From assembly GCF_014645795.1 (NCBI RefSeq), contig NZ_BMMK01000002.1, forward strand, positions 408,827-472,826: DNA of 64,000 nucleotides, written 5' to 3'. Positions 63,111-64,000 of this stretch are shown here, in pieces. Under the pieces are notes generated by a model. The model was not told the origin of the DNA. It worked only from the letters and a program-made list of their open reading frames with translations, and ran no database searches. The stretch's first letter is position 1. Each line of letters starts with the position of its first letter. Made by a program: the position numbers and the translations under genes. The DNA comes from Longimycelium tulufanense. Lineage in GTDB: Bacteria; Actinomycetota; Actinomycetes; Mycobacteriales; Pseudonocardiaceae.

Positions 63111-64000
63111 GTGTGTGGAATCACCGGCTGGGTGTCCTTCCAGCGGGACCTGACGTCCCGGCGTGACGAGGTCGCGGCCATGACCGCGACCCAGGAGTGC
63201 CGGGGCCCGGACGCCTCGGGCGTCTGGCTGGCCCCGCACGTGGGGCTGGGACACCGCCGGCTCGCCGTCATCGACATCGAGGGCGGCGTGCAACCGATGA
63301 CCGTGGAGACCCCCGACGGCACGGTCGCCATGACCTACAGCGGCGAGGCGTACAACTTCACCGAGCTGCGCGACGAGCTGCGCCGCCGGGGTCACGACTT
63401 CCGCACCGCCAGCGACACCGAGGTGGTGCTGCGCGGCTACCTGGAGTGGGGCGAGGGCCTGGCCGAGCGCCTCAACGGCATGTATGCCTTCGCGATCTGG
63501 GACGGCCGCGTCGAGAAGCTGGTGCTCATCCGGGACCGGATGGGCATCAAGCCGCTGTACGTGTACCCCACCGACGACGGGGTGCTGTTCGGTTCCGAGC
63601 CCAAGGCCATCCTGGCCAACCCGCTGGCCGAGCCGGTCGTGGAGCTGGACGGCCTGCGCGAGTTGATCAGCTTCTGCAAGACCCCGGGTCACGCGGTCTG
63701 GGCCGGGATGCGGGAGGTGCTGCCCGGCACCGTGGTGACCGTGGACCGCTCGGGCCTGCGGGAGCACACCTACTGGAAGCTCGAGGCTGTCGAGCACCCG
63801 GACGACACCGAGACCACGGTGGCGCGGGTGCGGGAGCTGCTGGACGACATCGTGCGCCGCCAGCTGGTGGCGGACGTGCCGAGGTGCGTACTCCTGTCGG
63901 GCGGCCTGGACTCCAGCGCGATCACCGCGTTGTCCGGGCTGCAGTTGGCCGAGCGGGGCGAGCGGGTCCGCAGCTTCGCGGTGGACTTCGTCGGGCAGGC
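63111..64000 (+). CDS. asnB: Asparagine synthetase (glutamine-hydrolysing), partial at right edge
   Basis: The first 296 codons are in the window; the gene continues past 64000. The GTG at 63111 is fixed by the class II amidotransferase requirement for Cys2 (MCGITGWVSF). Glutaminase part: GPDASGVWLAPHVGLGHRRLAVID, MTYSGEAYNFTELR and ASDTEVVLRGYLEWG. The synthetase part begins with the PP-loop CVLLSGGLDSSAITAL. It makes asparagine from aspartate, glutamine and ATP. The usual YNGEIYN motif reads YSGEAYN here, a variation seen in some actinobacterial AsnB proteins. Some relatives act in secondary metabolism. Confidence 0.92.
   Translation, partial: MCGITGWVSFQRDLTSRRDEVAAMTATQECRGPDASGVWLAPHVGLGHRRLAVIDIEGGVQPMTVETPDGTVAMTYSGEAYNFTELRDELRRRGHDFRTASDTEVVLRGYLEWGEGLAERLNGMYAFAIWDGRVEKLVLIRDRMGIKPLYVYPTDDGVLFGSEPKAILANPLAEPVVELDGLRELISFCKTPGHAVWAGMREVLPGTVVTVDRSGLREHTYWKLEAVEHPDDTETTVARVRELLDDIVRRQLVADVPRCVLLSGGLDSSAITALSGLQLAERGERVRSFAVDFVGQ

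Noticed and set aside
1-64000. tRNA genes, rRNA genes, CRISPR arrays, riboswitches
   Set aside because: None was recognised by eye; a covariance-model search would be needed to exclude small RNAs, especially in the gaps near 26-27, 32 and 54 kb.

Overview
This is a GC-rich actinobacterial chromosome segment. The gene set fits the family Pseudonocardiaceae: a PE-like/PPE/EspG/DUF3558 secretion cassette, DUF397 with XRE-DUF5753, a CU044_5270-type partner of an ECF sigma factor, GTG and TTG starts, and almost no T-tailed terminators. The family assignment is inference from gene content. No tRNA, rRNA or CRISPR array was recognised.

Left third (1-21.8 kb). Conserved genes come first: ftsY, anmK with an SSS symporter, smc, acylphosphatase and the methionine-salvage operon mtnB-mtnD-mtnC. 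A two-gene RelE/DUF6247 toxin-antitoxin cassette sits directly behind ftsY, bracketed by a 50-bp exact direct repeat of the ftsY 3' end. Next are a DUF397/XRE pair, a glycosidase-like 'abortive infection' protein divergent from a TetR regulator with two matching operators, and the PE-like, DUF3558, PPE and EspG cassette.

Middle (21.8-34 kb). This is an accessory region scarred by transposase remnants (IS30 and IS5 types) and decayed paralogue fragments. It holds a rifamycin-resistance pair: a glycosyltransferase preceded by a rifamycin-associated-element-like inverted repeat, and a HelR-type RNA polymerase-protecting helicase. Next is the most unusual locus, a five-gene cassette: a 61-residue precursor with ten cysteines, a MauE-type redox membrane protein, a membrane-tethered thioredoxin, an ABC exporter without a peptidase domain, and an S26 signal peptidase. 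A membrane-anchored HTH/beta-trefoil regulator converges on it. The set looks like a self-contained system for making, oxidising, exporting and trimming a disulfide-rich peptide.

Right-centre (34-54 kb). A 1620-residue TIR plus double-NTPase plus propeller protein is followed by a moxR-DUF58-tgpA-beta-helix operon whose transglutaminase domain lacks its cysteine. Then come an ECF sigma factor with its membrane partner, a frameshifted small HTH gene, secreted and hypothetical proteins, a LysR-VOC-propeller locus and a serine beta-lactamase-like protein.

Right end (54-64 kb). The complete high-affinity potassium operon (an unlisted 27-residue membrane peptide, kdpF, A, B, C, D, E) is on the minus strand. 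A glutamine-dependent asparagine synthetase gene runs off the right edge.
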